Positions 49,040 through 58,161 of a DNA stretch of 64,000 nucleotides are shown in pieces. The DNA is from Streptomyces sp. Act143 (GTDB lineage: Bacteria; Actinomycetota; Actinomycetes; Streptomycetales; Streptomycetaceae). The stretch lies in assembly GCF_003143935.1 (NCBI RefSeq), contig NZ_QFRX01000001.1:6083816-6147815 (forward strand). The letters run 5' to 3'. A program made the position numbers and the translations under genes. The notes beneath the pieces were generated by a model. That model did no database searches. It was given only the letters and a program-made list of their open reading frames with translations, and had not been told where the DNA came from. The number at the start of each line of letters is the position of its first letter. Position 1 is the first letter of the stretch.

Positions 49040-50287
49040 ATGCCTCGTTGGAGGGCCTTGCCGGATGAACTGGATCCGCAGGTCAGGGAGTTCGCCAGCC
49101 AGTTGCGGCGACTCGTGGACCGGAGCGGCCTGAGCATCGCGGCGGTGGCCGACCGCACGGGCTACAGCAAGACGTCCTGGGAGCGTTATCTCAACGGCCG
49201 ACTGCTCGCGCCCAAGGGCGCGATCGTGGCGCTGGCCGAGGTCACCGGCACCAATCCCATCCACCTGACCACGATGTGGGAGCTCGCCGAGCGTGCCTGG
49301 AGCCGCTCGGAGATGCGCCACGACATGACCATGGAGGCCATCCGCATCTCCCAGGCGCGCGCCGCGCTCGGGGAGTTCGGGGCGCCGCCCGCCAACGCCA
49401 AGGGCAGCAAGACGGCCCGCAGGAGCGGCAGCGCGACGGCGACACCGGGAGTGGCCGGGCCCGCGGGCGTGGCACCGACGGTGCCGCCGCAGCCGGCTTC
49501 GCCGGACGTACGGGACTCGCAGGGGTCGCAGAGCTCCCGCGGTGGTGAGGCGTCGCAGGCAAGCCGCGAGAGCGGGGTCAACTCCTGGGGCGTGGCGGGA
49601 TACGCCGGGCCGTCTCCGGCGGGCGGACGCGCCCCCGACCGGCCCGCCCCCGACCGGCCCGCTCCCGACGGGCCCGCCTGGTCGCCGACGGCGCAGACGC
49701 CGTACGGCGAGCCCCCGCAGAGCCCGCGCCCGACCGCCGCGCCCGGCCCCGGCGGGACCGGCTCCGGCGGAATTGGCTCCGGCGGAACCGGTGGCAAGCG
49801 GCGGCTGACGATGTTCCTCGCGGGCGTCGTCGGCGTGCTCGTCGTCATCGCCGCGGCGTACTTCCTCACCGACGGCGGCGGCGACAAGAAGAACGAGGGC
49901 GGCAAGGCCTCGCCGACCGCGACCGCCTCCACCCCCGTCGACCTGCCCGCCGGCGTCAAGTGCGCCGGTGACTCCTGCACGGGCAAGGACGCGGAGAGCA
50001 TGGGGTGCAGCGGCGACCTGGTGACCACCGCCAAGACCGCCACCGTCGGCACCACCGTCGTCGAGGTGCGTTACAGCAAGACGTGCGGTGCCGCGTGGGG
50101 CCGTATCACCGGGGCCGCGCAGGGCGACGAGGTCACGGTGGCCGCCGGCAAGGGCAAGCAGCAGACCGGCTCGATCAGCACGGCCGGGGACACCATCGCG
50201 TACACCCCGATGGTCGCGGTGAAGGACGCGGGCGAGGCGAAGGCCTGCGCGACGCTGGCGGCGGGACAGAAGGGCTGCACCCCGTAG
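49040..50287 (+). CDS. HTH protein with membrane helix and DUF2690 domain
   Basis: 415-residue protein. The N-terminal XRE-like HTH (FASQLRRLVDRSGLSIAAVADRTGYSKTSWERYLNGRLLAPKGAIVALAEVTG) precedes a helical segment, a long Pro/Gly/Ser linker with 15-bp repeats (APDRP), a membrane helix (LTMFLAGVVGVLVVIAAAYFL) and a C-terminal extracellular DUF2690 domain. DUF2690 carries four Cys in the pattern KCAGDSCTGKDAESMGC ... YSKTCGAAWGRI. This design suggests signal transfer from an external domain to a DNA-binding domain. The ATG is at 49040. Confidence 0.9.
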   Translation: MPRWRALPDELDPQVREFASQLRRLVDRSGLSIAAVADRTGYSKTSWERYLNGRLLAPKGAIVALAEVTGTNPIHLTTMWELAERAWSRSEMRHDMTMEAIRISQARAALGEFGAPPANAKGSKTARRSGSATATPGVAGPAGVAPTVPPQPASPDVRDSQGSQSSRGGEASQASRESGVNSWGVAGYAGPSPAGGRAPDRPAPDRPAPDGPAWSPTAQTPYGEPPQSPRPTAAPGPGGTGSGGIGSGGTGGKRRLTMFLAGVVGVLVVIAAAYFLTDGGGDKKNEGGKASPTATASTPVDLPAGVKCAGDSCTGKDAESMGCSGDLVTTAKTATVGTTVVEVRYSKTCGAAWGRITGAAQGDEVTVAAGKGKQQTGSISTAGDTIAYTPMVAVKDAGEAKACATLAAGQKGCTP

Positions 50288-50602
50288 GCGCTGGGGGCTG
50301 AAAAACAATTCCGGGGCCGCAGGCATGGCCGGGCGAATCGTGGGCACGCGAAACGTACCCCCACGGGAGTCCGGCCACGTCGGTCCCCCCCTACGGCGGC
50401 CGCCTCGTTCCACCTCTCCCGGACGGGCGGCCGTCGCTCTTTCATGACTTTGTGGGGTGGGCCACAGGGGCCCGGCCATCCGAGATCCCGGATGCGCGAT
50501 AGCCTGACCGGTGGATCTCTTGATGCCAAGAGATCGATCATTTGTACGTCCCGCACCCCGGGGCAGGGACGCCCCACCGACAGCTGTCATACGGAGAACT
50601 CC
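50288..50602. promoter_or_regulatory. mdh promoter region
   Basis: This 315-bp spacer contains no gene. GCGATAGCCT (near 50496) is a plausible -10 region. The palindrome at 50514-50535 follows it, and the Shine-Dalgarno ACGGAGAA precedes the mdh ATG. Confidence 0.5.
50514..50535. promoter_or_regulatory. TamR-like palindrome upstream of mdh
   Basis: GATCTCTTG (50514-50522), ATGC, CAAGAGATC (50527-50535) is a perfect 9-bp inverted repeat of the TCTTGAT/CAAGA class bound by MarR-family regulators. From memory, Streptomyces TamR controls mdh and aconitase and binds such sites. It lies 68 bp before the start codon. Confidence 0.6.
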
Positions 50603-51592
50603 ATGACCCGCACTCCCGTGAACGTCACCGTCACCGGCGCGGCCGGCCAGATCGGTTACGCCCTGCTCTTCCGCATCGCCTCGGGCCAGCTGCTCGGCGC
50701 GGACGTGCCGGTCAAGCTCCGCCTCCTGGAGATCACCCCGGCGCTGAAGGCCGCCGAGGGCACCGCGATGGAGCTGGACGACTGCGCGTTCCCGCTGCTG
50801 CAGGGCATCGACATCACGGACGACCCGAACGTCGCCTTCGACGGCAGCAACGTCGCCCTCCTCGTCGGCGCCCGCCCGCGCACCAAGGGCATGGAGCGCG
50901 GTGACCTCCTGGAGGCCAACGGCGGCATCTTCAAGCCGCAGGGCAAGGCCATCAACGACCACGCCGCGGACGACATCAAGGTCCTCGTCGTCGGCAACCC
51001 GGCCAACACCAACGCCCTGATCGCCCAGGCCGCCGCCCCGGACGTACCGGCCGAGCGCTTCACCGCGATGACCCGCCTCGACCACAACCGCGCGCTGACC
51101 CAGCTCGCGAAGAAGACGGGTTCGACGGTCGCCGACATCAAGCGTCTGACCATCTGGGGCAACCACTCCGCCACCCAGTACCCGGACATCTTCCACGCCA
51201 CGGTCGCCGGCAAGAACGCCGCCGAGGTCGTGAACGACGAGAAGTGGCTGGCCGAGGACTTCATCCCGACCGTCGCCAAGCGCGGCGCCGCGATCATCGA
51301 GGCCCGTGGCGCGTCCTCCGCGGCCTCCGCCGCCAACGCCGCCATCGACCACGTGCACACCTGGGTCAACGGCACCGCCGAGGGCGACTGGACCTCCATG
51401 GGTATCCCGTCGGACGGCTCCTACGGCGTCCCGGAGGGCCTGATCTCCTCCTTCCCGGTCACCACCAAGGACGGCAAGTACGAGATCGTCCAGGGCCTGG
51501 ACATCAACGAGTTCTCCCGCGCCCGCATCGACGCCTCCGTCGCCGAGCTGGCGGAGGAGCGCGAGGCGGTTCGCGCGCTCGGCCTCATCTGA
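50603..51592 (+). CDS. mdh: Malate dehydrogenase
   Basis: 329-residue NAD-dependent malate dehydrogenase of the TCA cycle, oxidising malate to oxaloacetate. The dinucleotide-binding glycine motif is TGAAGQIGYALLFRI. The substrate arginine loop is RPRTKGMERGDLL. The NPANTNA block and the catalytic His188 in TIWGNHSATQYPD, with Asp in MTRLDHNRA, are intact. Length matches the actinobacterial mdh type 2 family. The ATG at 50603 has ACGGAGAA upstream. The TamR-like palindrome in its leader suggests redox or tricarboxylate-linked control. Confidence 0.98.
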   Translation: MTRTPVNVTVTGAAGQIGYALLFRIASGQLLGADVPVKLRLLEITPALKAAEGTAMELDDCAFPLLQGIDITDDPNVAFDGSNVALLVGARPRTKGMERGDLLEANGGIFKPQGKAINDHAADDIKVLVVGNPANTNALIAQAAAPDVPAERFTAMTRLDHNRALTQLAKKTGSTVADIKRLTIWGNHSATQYPDIFHATVAGKNAAEVVNDEKWLAEDFIPTVAKRGAAIIEARGASSAASAANAAIDHVHTWVNGTAEGDWTSMGIPSDGSYGVPEGLISSFPVTTKDGKYEIVQGLDINEFSRARIDASVAELAEEREAVRALGLI

Positions 51593-51728
51593 GCCGGTCC
51601 GCGTAGAAGCGGCTTCTGTCACGAGCCTGCACGGGCCCTGTTCCGGTTTCTTCCGGGGCGGGGCCCGCGCCCGTTTTCACCGCTACCGTCAAGAACGTTA
51701 CCCGCCAAGGTGATTCGGGGGGTTCGCG

Positions 51729-52682
51729 ATGAACAGCGGATGGCACGGCAACGGCAACGGCGGTGGCTACAGCTCGGGTTCCGACGAGCACGAGCCCAGC
51801 GAGGACAGAGGCCAGGCGGCCTGGGGCACGCAGGGGCCGAGCGGCGCCCTGCCGCCGTGGGCGTCGGCGGAGACGCAGACGTCGTACACGCCGCCGTGGG
51901 TCTCGCCCCCGCCCCAGCCCCCGCCACCGATCCAGCCGCAACCGTATGTCCCGCCTCCGCCCCCGCCCTCTCCGCCGCCCGGCCCCCGCCGCTTTCTGGT
52001 GATCCTCACGGCCATGGTCGTGCTCGGCTCGGGGATCGGCGCCGGTGTCTGGTTCCTGACCCGCGACGGCTCGGTGGGCGCCGATGCCACCCCGGGGCCG
52101 ACGGTGGCCGTCACGACGTCCGCCCCGACGCCGACGAGCCCGGAGACGCCCCCGTCAGGGACGGCTCCCTCTGAGGCGGCCTCATCGGTGACGACCCTGG
52201 AGTCACCTCCCGTGTCGTCCGCCCCCGCCCCCGGCTACCGCCTCGCCCAGGACCCCGTCGGCTACACGATTGTCGTCCCCGAGGGCTGGACCCGCCGGCA
52301 GAAGCAGGGCGAGAAGGCCCCGGTGGTCTTCTACGACGCCCCCGACGACGGCCGTCAGCTGCAGATCTTCCGGCTGGCCGAGGACACCCCGGCCGAGTCC
52401 CTGCACCAGGCCGAGAACGACCCCGGCTTCGGCTTCGCCCGCCAGCCCGGCTACCAGGCCCTGGAACGCGGCGAGGACACCACCTGGTCCGAGCTCACCT
52501 ACCGCTACGACGACGAGGACAAGGGCGCCCGCCAGGTGATCGACCACCGCTTCGAGGCGGCCGACGGCACCTTGTACGCGATCCGAGCGAGCGGCCCCGA
52601 GGACCTGCCCCCCGCACAGATCCGCGAGCCGCTCACCGAGGCGCTGGGTTCGTTCTGCCCTGCCGGACAGGAGTGTTCGTAG
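51729..52682 (+). CDS. Pro-rich tail membrane protein with extracellular domain
   Basis: 317-residue protein. A Gly/Asn/Pro-rich cytoplasmic tail (residues 1-85, including long PPPP runs) is followed by a membrane helix (FLVILTAMVVLGSGIGAGVWFL), a Thr/Pro/Ser linker, and an extracellular domain from about residue 170. That domain reads YRLAQDPVGYTIVVPEGWTRRQKQGEKAPVVFYDAPDDGRQLQIFRL ... YRYDDEDKGARQVIDHRFEAADGTLYAIRASGP, resembling the PsbP/Mog1-like fold found in many Streptomyces serine/threonine kinase partners. No catalytic residues are known. The ATG follows GGTGATTCGGGGGG. Confidence 0.82.
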   Translation: MNSGWHGNGNGGGYSSGSDEHEPSEDRGQAAWGTQGPSGALPPWASAETQTSYTPPWVSPPPQPPPPIQPQPYVPPPPPPSPPPGPRRFLVILTAMVVLGSGIGAGVWFLTRDGSVGADATPGPTVAVTTSAPTPTSPETPPSGTAPSEAASSVTTLESPPVSSAPAPGYRLAQDPVGYTIVVPEGWTRRQKQGEKAPVVFYDAPDDGRQLQIFRLAEDTPAESLHQAENDPGFGFARQPGYQALERGEDTTWSELTYRYDDEDKGARQVIDHRFEAADGTLYAIRASGPEDLPPAQIREPLTEALGSFCPAGQECS

Positions 52683-52754
52683 GCGTACCTGCGCTGTCGT
52701 GAGGGCTGTGTGCGGTGCCGCCGTGCCGGGCGGGCGGGGCTGTCGGCGGGCTGG

Positions 52755-53648
52755 TCAGTGTGTCCGGTCCAGTCGCTTCTCGAACCAGTGGGCGGCGTAG
52801 ACGTGGTCGACGTACGAGGGGATCTCGGTGTACCCGCTCGCCCGGTACATCGCCTGCGCCTCGGTGAGGGTGGCGTGCGTGTCGAGTCGTACGGTGTCGC
52901 AGCCGCGGTCGGCGGCCTCCTTCTCCAGGGCCGCGAGCAGGCGGCGGGCCAGGCCCAGGCGGCGGGCGTCCCGGTGCACCCACACGTGCTTGATCTCGCC
53001 GATGCCGGGCTTCAGCCGGCGCAGCGCCCCGCAGCCCACCGGGCGCCCCTCCTCGTACGCCACGAAGAACGCGCCGGCCGTGCCGGACACCTCCTCCGGC
53101 CCGACCAGGTCGGACGGGTCGAAACCCTCGGGGAAGCGGGCGTCGATGTCGGCGGCGTAGGCGTCGAGGCAGGCGCGGGCGTCCGGGGCGTGGCCGTCGA
53201 CGAGCGTGACAGTGATGGCGGCCAGGCGGAGCAGGCGCTGGGCGGTGGCCACGGCGGCGGTCAGCTCGGCGCGCTGGTCGGGGGTGAGGCCTTCGAGGAG
53301 TCCGGAGGCGAGGGCGTTCGCCCGCCGGTTCTGCTCCTTCAGCTCGTCCTGCCCGGCGGGGGTCGGCTCGACCATCCGCAGCCGGTTGTCGCCGGGATGC
53401 GTGCTCAGCCGGACCAGGCCCTGCTTCTCCAGGGCCTTCGCCATCCGGCTCAGATAGCCCGCGTCCAGACCGAGGCGGGTGCGCAGCTCACGCAACGAGG
53501 CCCCGTCCCCGATCTCGAACAGCAGCCGGGCCTCGCCGAGGGGGCGGTCCTGGCCGAGATAGTGGTCGTCGAGCGCGCCGATCCGGCGGGTGAAGTAGCG
53601 GTTGAAGCGGCGGAGGGCCGCAACCTGCTCCGTGCGTACCGGTTCCAT
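52755..53648 (-). CDS. MarR-GNAT fusion protein
   Basis: 297-residue fusion. Residues 1-140 are a MarR-type winged helix (RRFNRYFTRRIGALDDHYLGQDRPLGEARLLFEIGDGASLRELRTRLGLDAGYLSRMAKALEKQGLVR, then the wing). Residues 150-290 are a GNAT acetyltransferase (AFFVAYEEGRPVGCGALRRL ... IKHVWVHRDARRLGLARRLLAALEKEA, the acetyl-CoA loop, and YRASGYTEI). Fused proteins of this class are common in actinobacteria; the acetylated substrate is unknown. A perfect MarR-type palindrome starts 4 bp upstream of the ATG, so autoregulation is very likely. Confidence 0.93.
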   Translation of the reverse strand: MEPVRTEQVAALRRFNRYFTRRIGALDDHYLGQDRPLGEARLLFEIGDGASLRELRTRLGLDAGYLSRMAKALEKQGLVRLSTHPGDNRLRMVEPTPAGQDELKEQNRRANALASGLLEGLTPDQRAELTAAVATAQRLLRLAAITVTLVDGHAPDARACLDAYAADIDARFPEGFDPSDLVGPEEVSGTAGAFFVAYEEGRPVGCGALRRLKPGIGEIKHVWVHRDARRLGLARRLLAALEKEAADRGCDTVRLDTHATLTEAQAMYRASGYTEIPSYVDHVYAAHWFEKRLDRTH

Positions 53649-53651
53649 AAG

Positions 53652-53671
53652 TCTTTGACTCTAGTCAAAGA
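53652..53671. promoter_or_regulatory. MarR-type operator at the MarR-GNAT start
   Basis: TCTTTGACT (53652-53660) and AGTCAAAGA (53663-53671) form a perfect 9-bp inverted repeat around CT. It begins 4 bp from the ATG of the MarR-GNAT gene and covers its probable promoter. The size and shape are those of a MarR operator. Confidence 0.8.
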
Positions 53672-53895
53672 ACCGTCTTCGGCTCCAGTCATTCCGTCCG
53701 CGTGATCGCCGGCACGCACGGACCACGGTTCGGCCGTACGATTCGCCCGGTTTGCCTGCATGTTCAGTGACGCGGAGCACTTTCCGGCTCCGATTGCGCA
53801 TGCAATGCAAGGTCGAGGGCAGGCGCTGACGGTCCCGCTGGGTGACACCCGTGTGACTCAGGGGAACGGAACAGGAACGGAAGGCAACACCGATC

Positions 53896-55395
53896 ATGGC
53901 CGGACAGCAGGCCCAGCAGACGATCCACGCGGGCGGCGAGTGGCGCGCAGCCCTCTCCGGCGCCACCCGCGACATCATCGACCCCGCGGACGCGCAGCCC
54001 TTCGCCGTCGTCGCCGAGGGGGACGAGAAGGACACCGACCTGGCCGTCGCCGCCGCCCGGCGGGCCTTCGACCACGGCGACTGGCCGCGCACGCCGGTCG
54101 CCGAGCGGGCCGCCCTGCTCTACCGGGTCGCCGACCTCCTCATGCGCGACCGCGAACGGCTCGGCCTGCTGGAGAGCCGCGACGCGGGCAAGACGCTCGA
54201 AGAGGGCCGCGTCGACATCGACTGTGTCGCCGACGCCTTCCGCTACTTCGCCGGGCTCGTCGCCGCCGAGTCCGGCGGCCGGGTCGTCGACGCGGGCTCA
54301 CCCGACATCCACAGCGTCGTGGTGCACGAGCCGGTGGGGGTCTGCGGCCTCATCACCCCGTGGAACTACCCGCTCCTCCAGGCCAGTTGGAAGATCGCCC
54401 CGGCCCTCGCCGCGGGCAACACCTTCGTCGTCAAGCCCAGCGAGATCACCCCGCTGACGACCGTCGCGCTGATCGAGCTGCTGGTCGAGGCCGGCCTGCC
54501 CGCCGGGGTCGCCAACATCGTCACCGGACCCGGCCGTTCGGTCGGCGCCCGGCTCGCCGAGCACCCCGACGTCGACCTCGTCTCCTTCACCGGCGGCCTC
54601 GTCAGCGGCACCAAGGTGGCGCAGGCCGCGGCCCCTTCGGTCAAGAAGGTCGCCCTCGAACTCGGCGGCAAGAACCCCAACGTCGTCTTCGCCGACGCCT
54701 GCGCCACCGAGGAGGGCTTCGACACCGCCGTCGACCAGGCCCTCAACGCGGCCTTCATCCACAGCGGCCAGGTCTGCTCGGCGGGCGCCCGCCTCATCGT
54801 CGAGGAGTCGGTCAGCGAGCGCTTCGTCGCCGAACTCGCCGACCGGGCGAGCCGGATCAAGCTGGGCCGCGGCACCGACGACGGGGTCGAGTGCGGCCCG
54901 CTCGTCTCCGAGCAGCAGCGCGCCAAGGTCGAGGGCTACGTCGCCTCGGCGCTGGCGGAGGGCGCGGTGCTGCGGACCGGCGGCAAGCGGCCGGAGGCGC
55001 TGGGCGCGGGCTACTTCTACGAGCCGACCGTCCTCGACGGCTGCCACCGCGAGATGAAGGTCGTCCGCGAGGAGGTCTTCGGCCCGGTCCTCACCGTCGA
55101 GACCTTCCGTACCGAGGACGAGGCGGTGTTCCTCGCCAACGACACCGAGTACGGCCTGGCCGGCGCCGTCTGGACCGCCGACGCCGGACGGGCCCGCCGG
55201 GTGGCCGGACGGCTGCGCCACGGCACCGTCTGGATCAACGACTTCCACCCCTATCTCCCGCAGGCGGAGTGGGGCGGCTTCGGCAAGAGCGGAACGGGCC
55301 GCGAACTCGGCCCCGCCGGGCTGGCCGAGTACCGCGAGACCAAGCACGTCTACCAGAACCTCGCCCCCAAGCCCGTCCGCTGGTTCACCGGCTGA
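53896..55395 (+). CDS. betB: Betaine-aldehyde dehydrogenase
   Basis: 499-residue NAD(P)-dependent aldehyde dehydrogenase converting betaine aldehyde to glycine betaine, an osmoprotectant. The catalytic set is Asn157 (PWNYP), Glu255 (LELGGKNPN) and Cys294 (SGQVCSAGARL). The NAD loop FTGGLVSGTKVA has Leu-Val where many relatives have Ser-Thr. Its position ahead of a choline dehydrogenase and a betaine-type ABC importer supports the substrate. The ATG at 53896 lies after GGAAGGCAACACCG. The 3' end has been tandemly duplicated just beyond the stop. Identity of the substrate rests on context and family. Confidence 0.93.
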   Translation: MAGQQAQQTIHAGGEWRAALSGATRDIIDPADAQPFAVVAEGDEKDTDLAVAAARRAFDHGDWPRTPVAERAALLYRVADLLMRDRERLGLLESRDAGKTLEEGRVDIDCVADAFRYFAGLVAAESGGRVVDAGSPDIHSVVVHEPVGVCGLITPWNYPLLQASWKIAPALAAGNTFVVKPSEITPLTTVALIELLVEAGLPAGVANIVTGPGRSVGARLAEHPDVDLVSFTGGLVSGTKVAQAAAPSVKKVALELGGKNPNVVFADACATEEGFDTAVDQALNAAFIHSGQVCSAGARLIVEESVSERFVAELADRASRIKLGRGTDDGVECGPLVSEQQRAKVEGYVASALAEGAVLRTGGKRPEALGAGYFYEPTVLDGCHREMKVVREEVFGPVLTVETFRTEDEAVFLANDTEYGLAGAVWTADAGRARRVAGRLRHGTVWINDFHPYLPQAEWGGFGKSGTGRELGPAGLAEYRETKHVYQNLAPKPVRWFTG

Positions 55396-55434
55396 GTCCC
55401 CGCCCCAAGCCCGTCCGCTGGTTCACCGGCTGAG
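55365..55434. repeat. Tandem duplication of the betB 3' end
   Basis: A 32-bp block starting CCCCAAGCCCGTCCGC occurs at 55365-55396 and again at 55403-55434, period 38 bp. The first copy encodes the last residues (KPVRWFTG) and the stop; the second is an untranslated duplicate ending in the same TGAG. Confidence 0.95.
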
Positions 55435-55471
55435 CCCCCGACCTCCCAGGCCCCACCCCAGGAGTACCCCC

Positions 55472-56997
55472 ATGCACCACGAGCACGAGTACGACTATGT
55501 CGTCATAGGCGGCGGCACCGCAGGTTCCGTCATCGCCTCCCGCCTCACCGAGAACCCGGACGTCACCGTCGCCGTCATCGAGGGCGGCCCCAGCGACGTC
55601 GGCCGCGACGACGTCCTCACCCTGCGCCGCTGGATGGGCCTGCTCGGCGGCGACCTCGACTACGACTACCCGACGGTGGAGCAGCCCCGCGGCAACTCCC
55701 ACATCCGGCACAGCCGGGCCCGCGTCCTGGGCGGCTGCTCCTCGCACAACACCCTGATCTCCTTCAAGCCGCTGCCGTCCGACTGGGACGAGTGGGAGGC
55801 GGCGGGCGCCAAGGGGTGGGGCGCGGTGCCGATGGAGGCCTACTACGCGCGCCTGCTGAACAACATCGTCCCCGTCGACGAGAAGGACCGGAACGCCATT
55901 GCCCGCGACTTCGTCGACGCCGCGCAGAAGGCGACGGGCGTCCCGCGCGTCGAGGGCTTCAACAAGAAGCCCTTCACCGAGGGAGTCGGCTTCTTCGACC
56001 TCGCCTACCACCCCGAGAACAACAAGCGCTCCTCCGCGTCGGTGGCGTATCTGCACCCGGTGATGGACGAACGCCCCAACCTGACGATCCTGCTGGAGAC
56101 CTGGGCCCACCGGCTGGAGCTGGACGGCACGCGCGTGCGGGGCGTCCACGTGCGCGCCGACGACGGCGAGGAGTTCGTCGTACGGGCCCGCAACGAGGTG
56201 CTGCTGTGCGCGGGCGCTGTCGACTCGCCCCGGCTGCTGCTGCACTCCGGCATCGGCCCCGCCCGTGACCTGGAGGCCCTCGGCATACCCGTCGCGCACG
56301 ACCTGCCCGGCGTCGGCGAGAACCTCCTCGACCACCCCGAGTCGGTGATCGTCTGGGAGACCCACGGCCCCATCCCGGAGAACTCCGCGATGGACTCCGA
56401 CGCCGGCCTCTTCGTGCGCCGCGACCCCGAACACCCGGGCCCGGACCTGATGTTCCACTTCTACCAAATCCCCTTCACCGACAACCCCGAGCGGCTGGGC
56501 TACGAACGCCCCTCGCACGGCGTGTCGATGACCCCCAACATCCCCAAGCCGAAGAGCCGCGGCCGCCTGTACCTGACCAGCGCCGACCCGTCGGTCAAAC
56601 CGGCCCTGGACTTCCGCTACTTCACCGACGAGGACGACTACGACGGCCGCACCCTCGTCGACGGCATCCGCATCGCCCGCGAGATCGCGCGGACCGAGCC
56701 GCTGTCGGGCTGGCTGAAGCGCGAGGTGTGCCCCGGGCCGTCCGTGACCGGCGACGAGGAGCTCAGCGAGTACGCCCGCAAGGTCGCCCACACCGTCTAC
56801 CACCCGGCGGGCACCTGCCGGATGGGCGCCGTGGACGACGAACTCGCCGTGGTCGACCCGGAGTTGCGCATCCGCGGGCTCGACGGCATCCGCGTCGCCG
56901 ACGCCTCCGTGTTCCCGACGATGACCGCCGTGAACCCGATGATCGGGGTGCTGATGGTCGGGGAACGGGCCGTGGACCTGATCGGGGGTGGTGCGCG

Positions 56998-57001
<4 letters not shown>
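55472..57001 (+). CDS. betA: Choline dehydrogenase (GMC oxidoreductase)
   Basis: 509-residue FAD-dependent GMC oxidoreductase, likely oxidising choline to betaine aldehyde for BetB upstream. The FAD-binding motif is VIGGGTAGSVIASRL (12-26), followed by the GMC signatures RARVLGGCSSHNTLISFKP and GAVDSPRLLLHSGIGPA. The active-site pair is His444 (YHPAGTCRMG) and Asn488 (TAVNPMIGVLM). The start is ATG at 55472 with CCAGGAG upstream. The stop overlaps the start of the ABC ATPase gene by 4 bp (ATGA). It is 509 residues, slightly shorter than enteric BetA. Confidence 0.93.

Positions 57002-58160
<1,159 letters not shown>

Positions 58161-58161
<1 letters not shown>

Noticed and set aside
48800..51622. 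940-codon minus-strand frame opposite the HTH and mdh genes
   Set aside because: Composition is that of an antisense shadow in high-GC DNA; the plus strand carries recognisable DUF2690 and malate dehydrogenase sequences.
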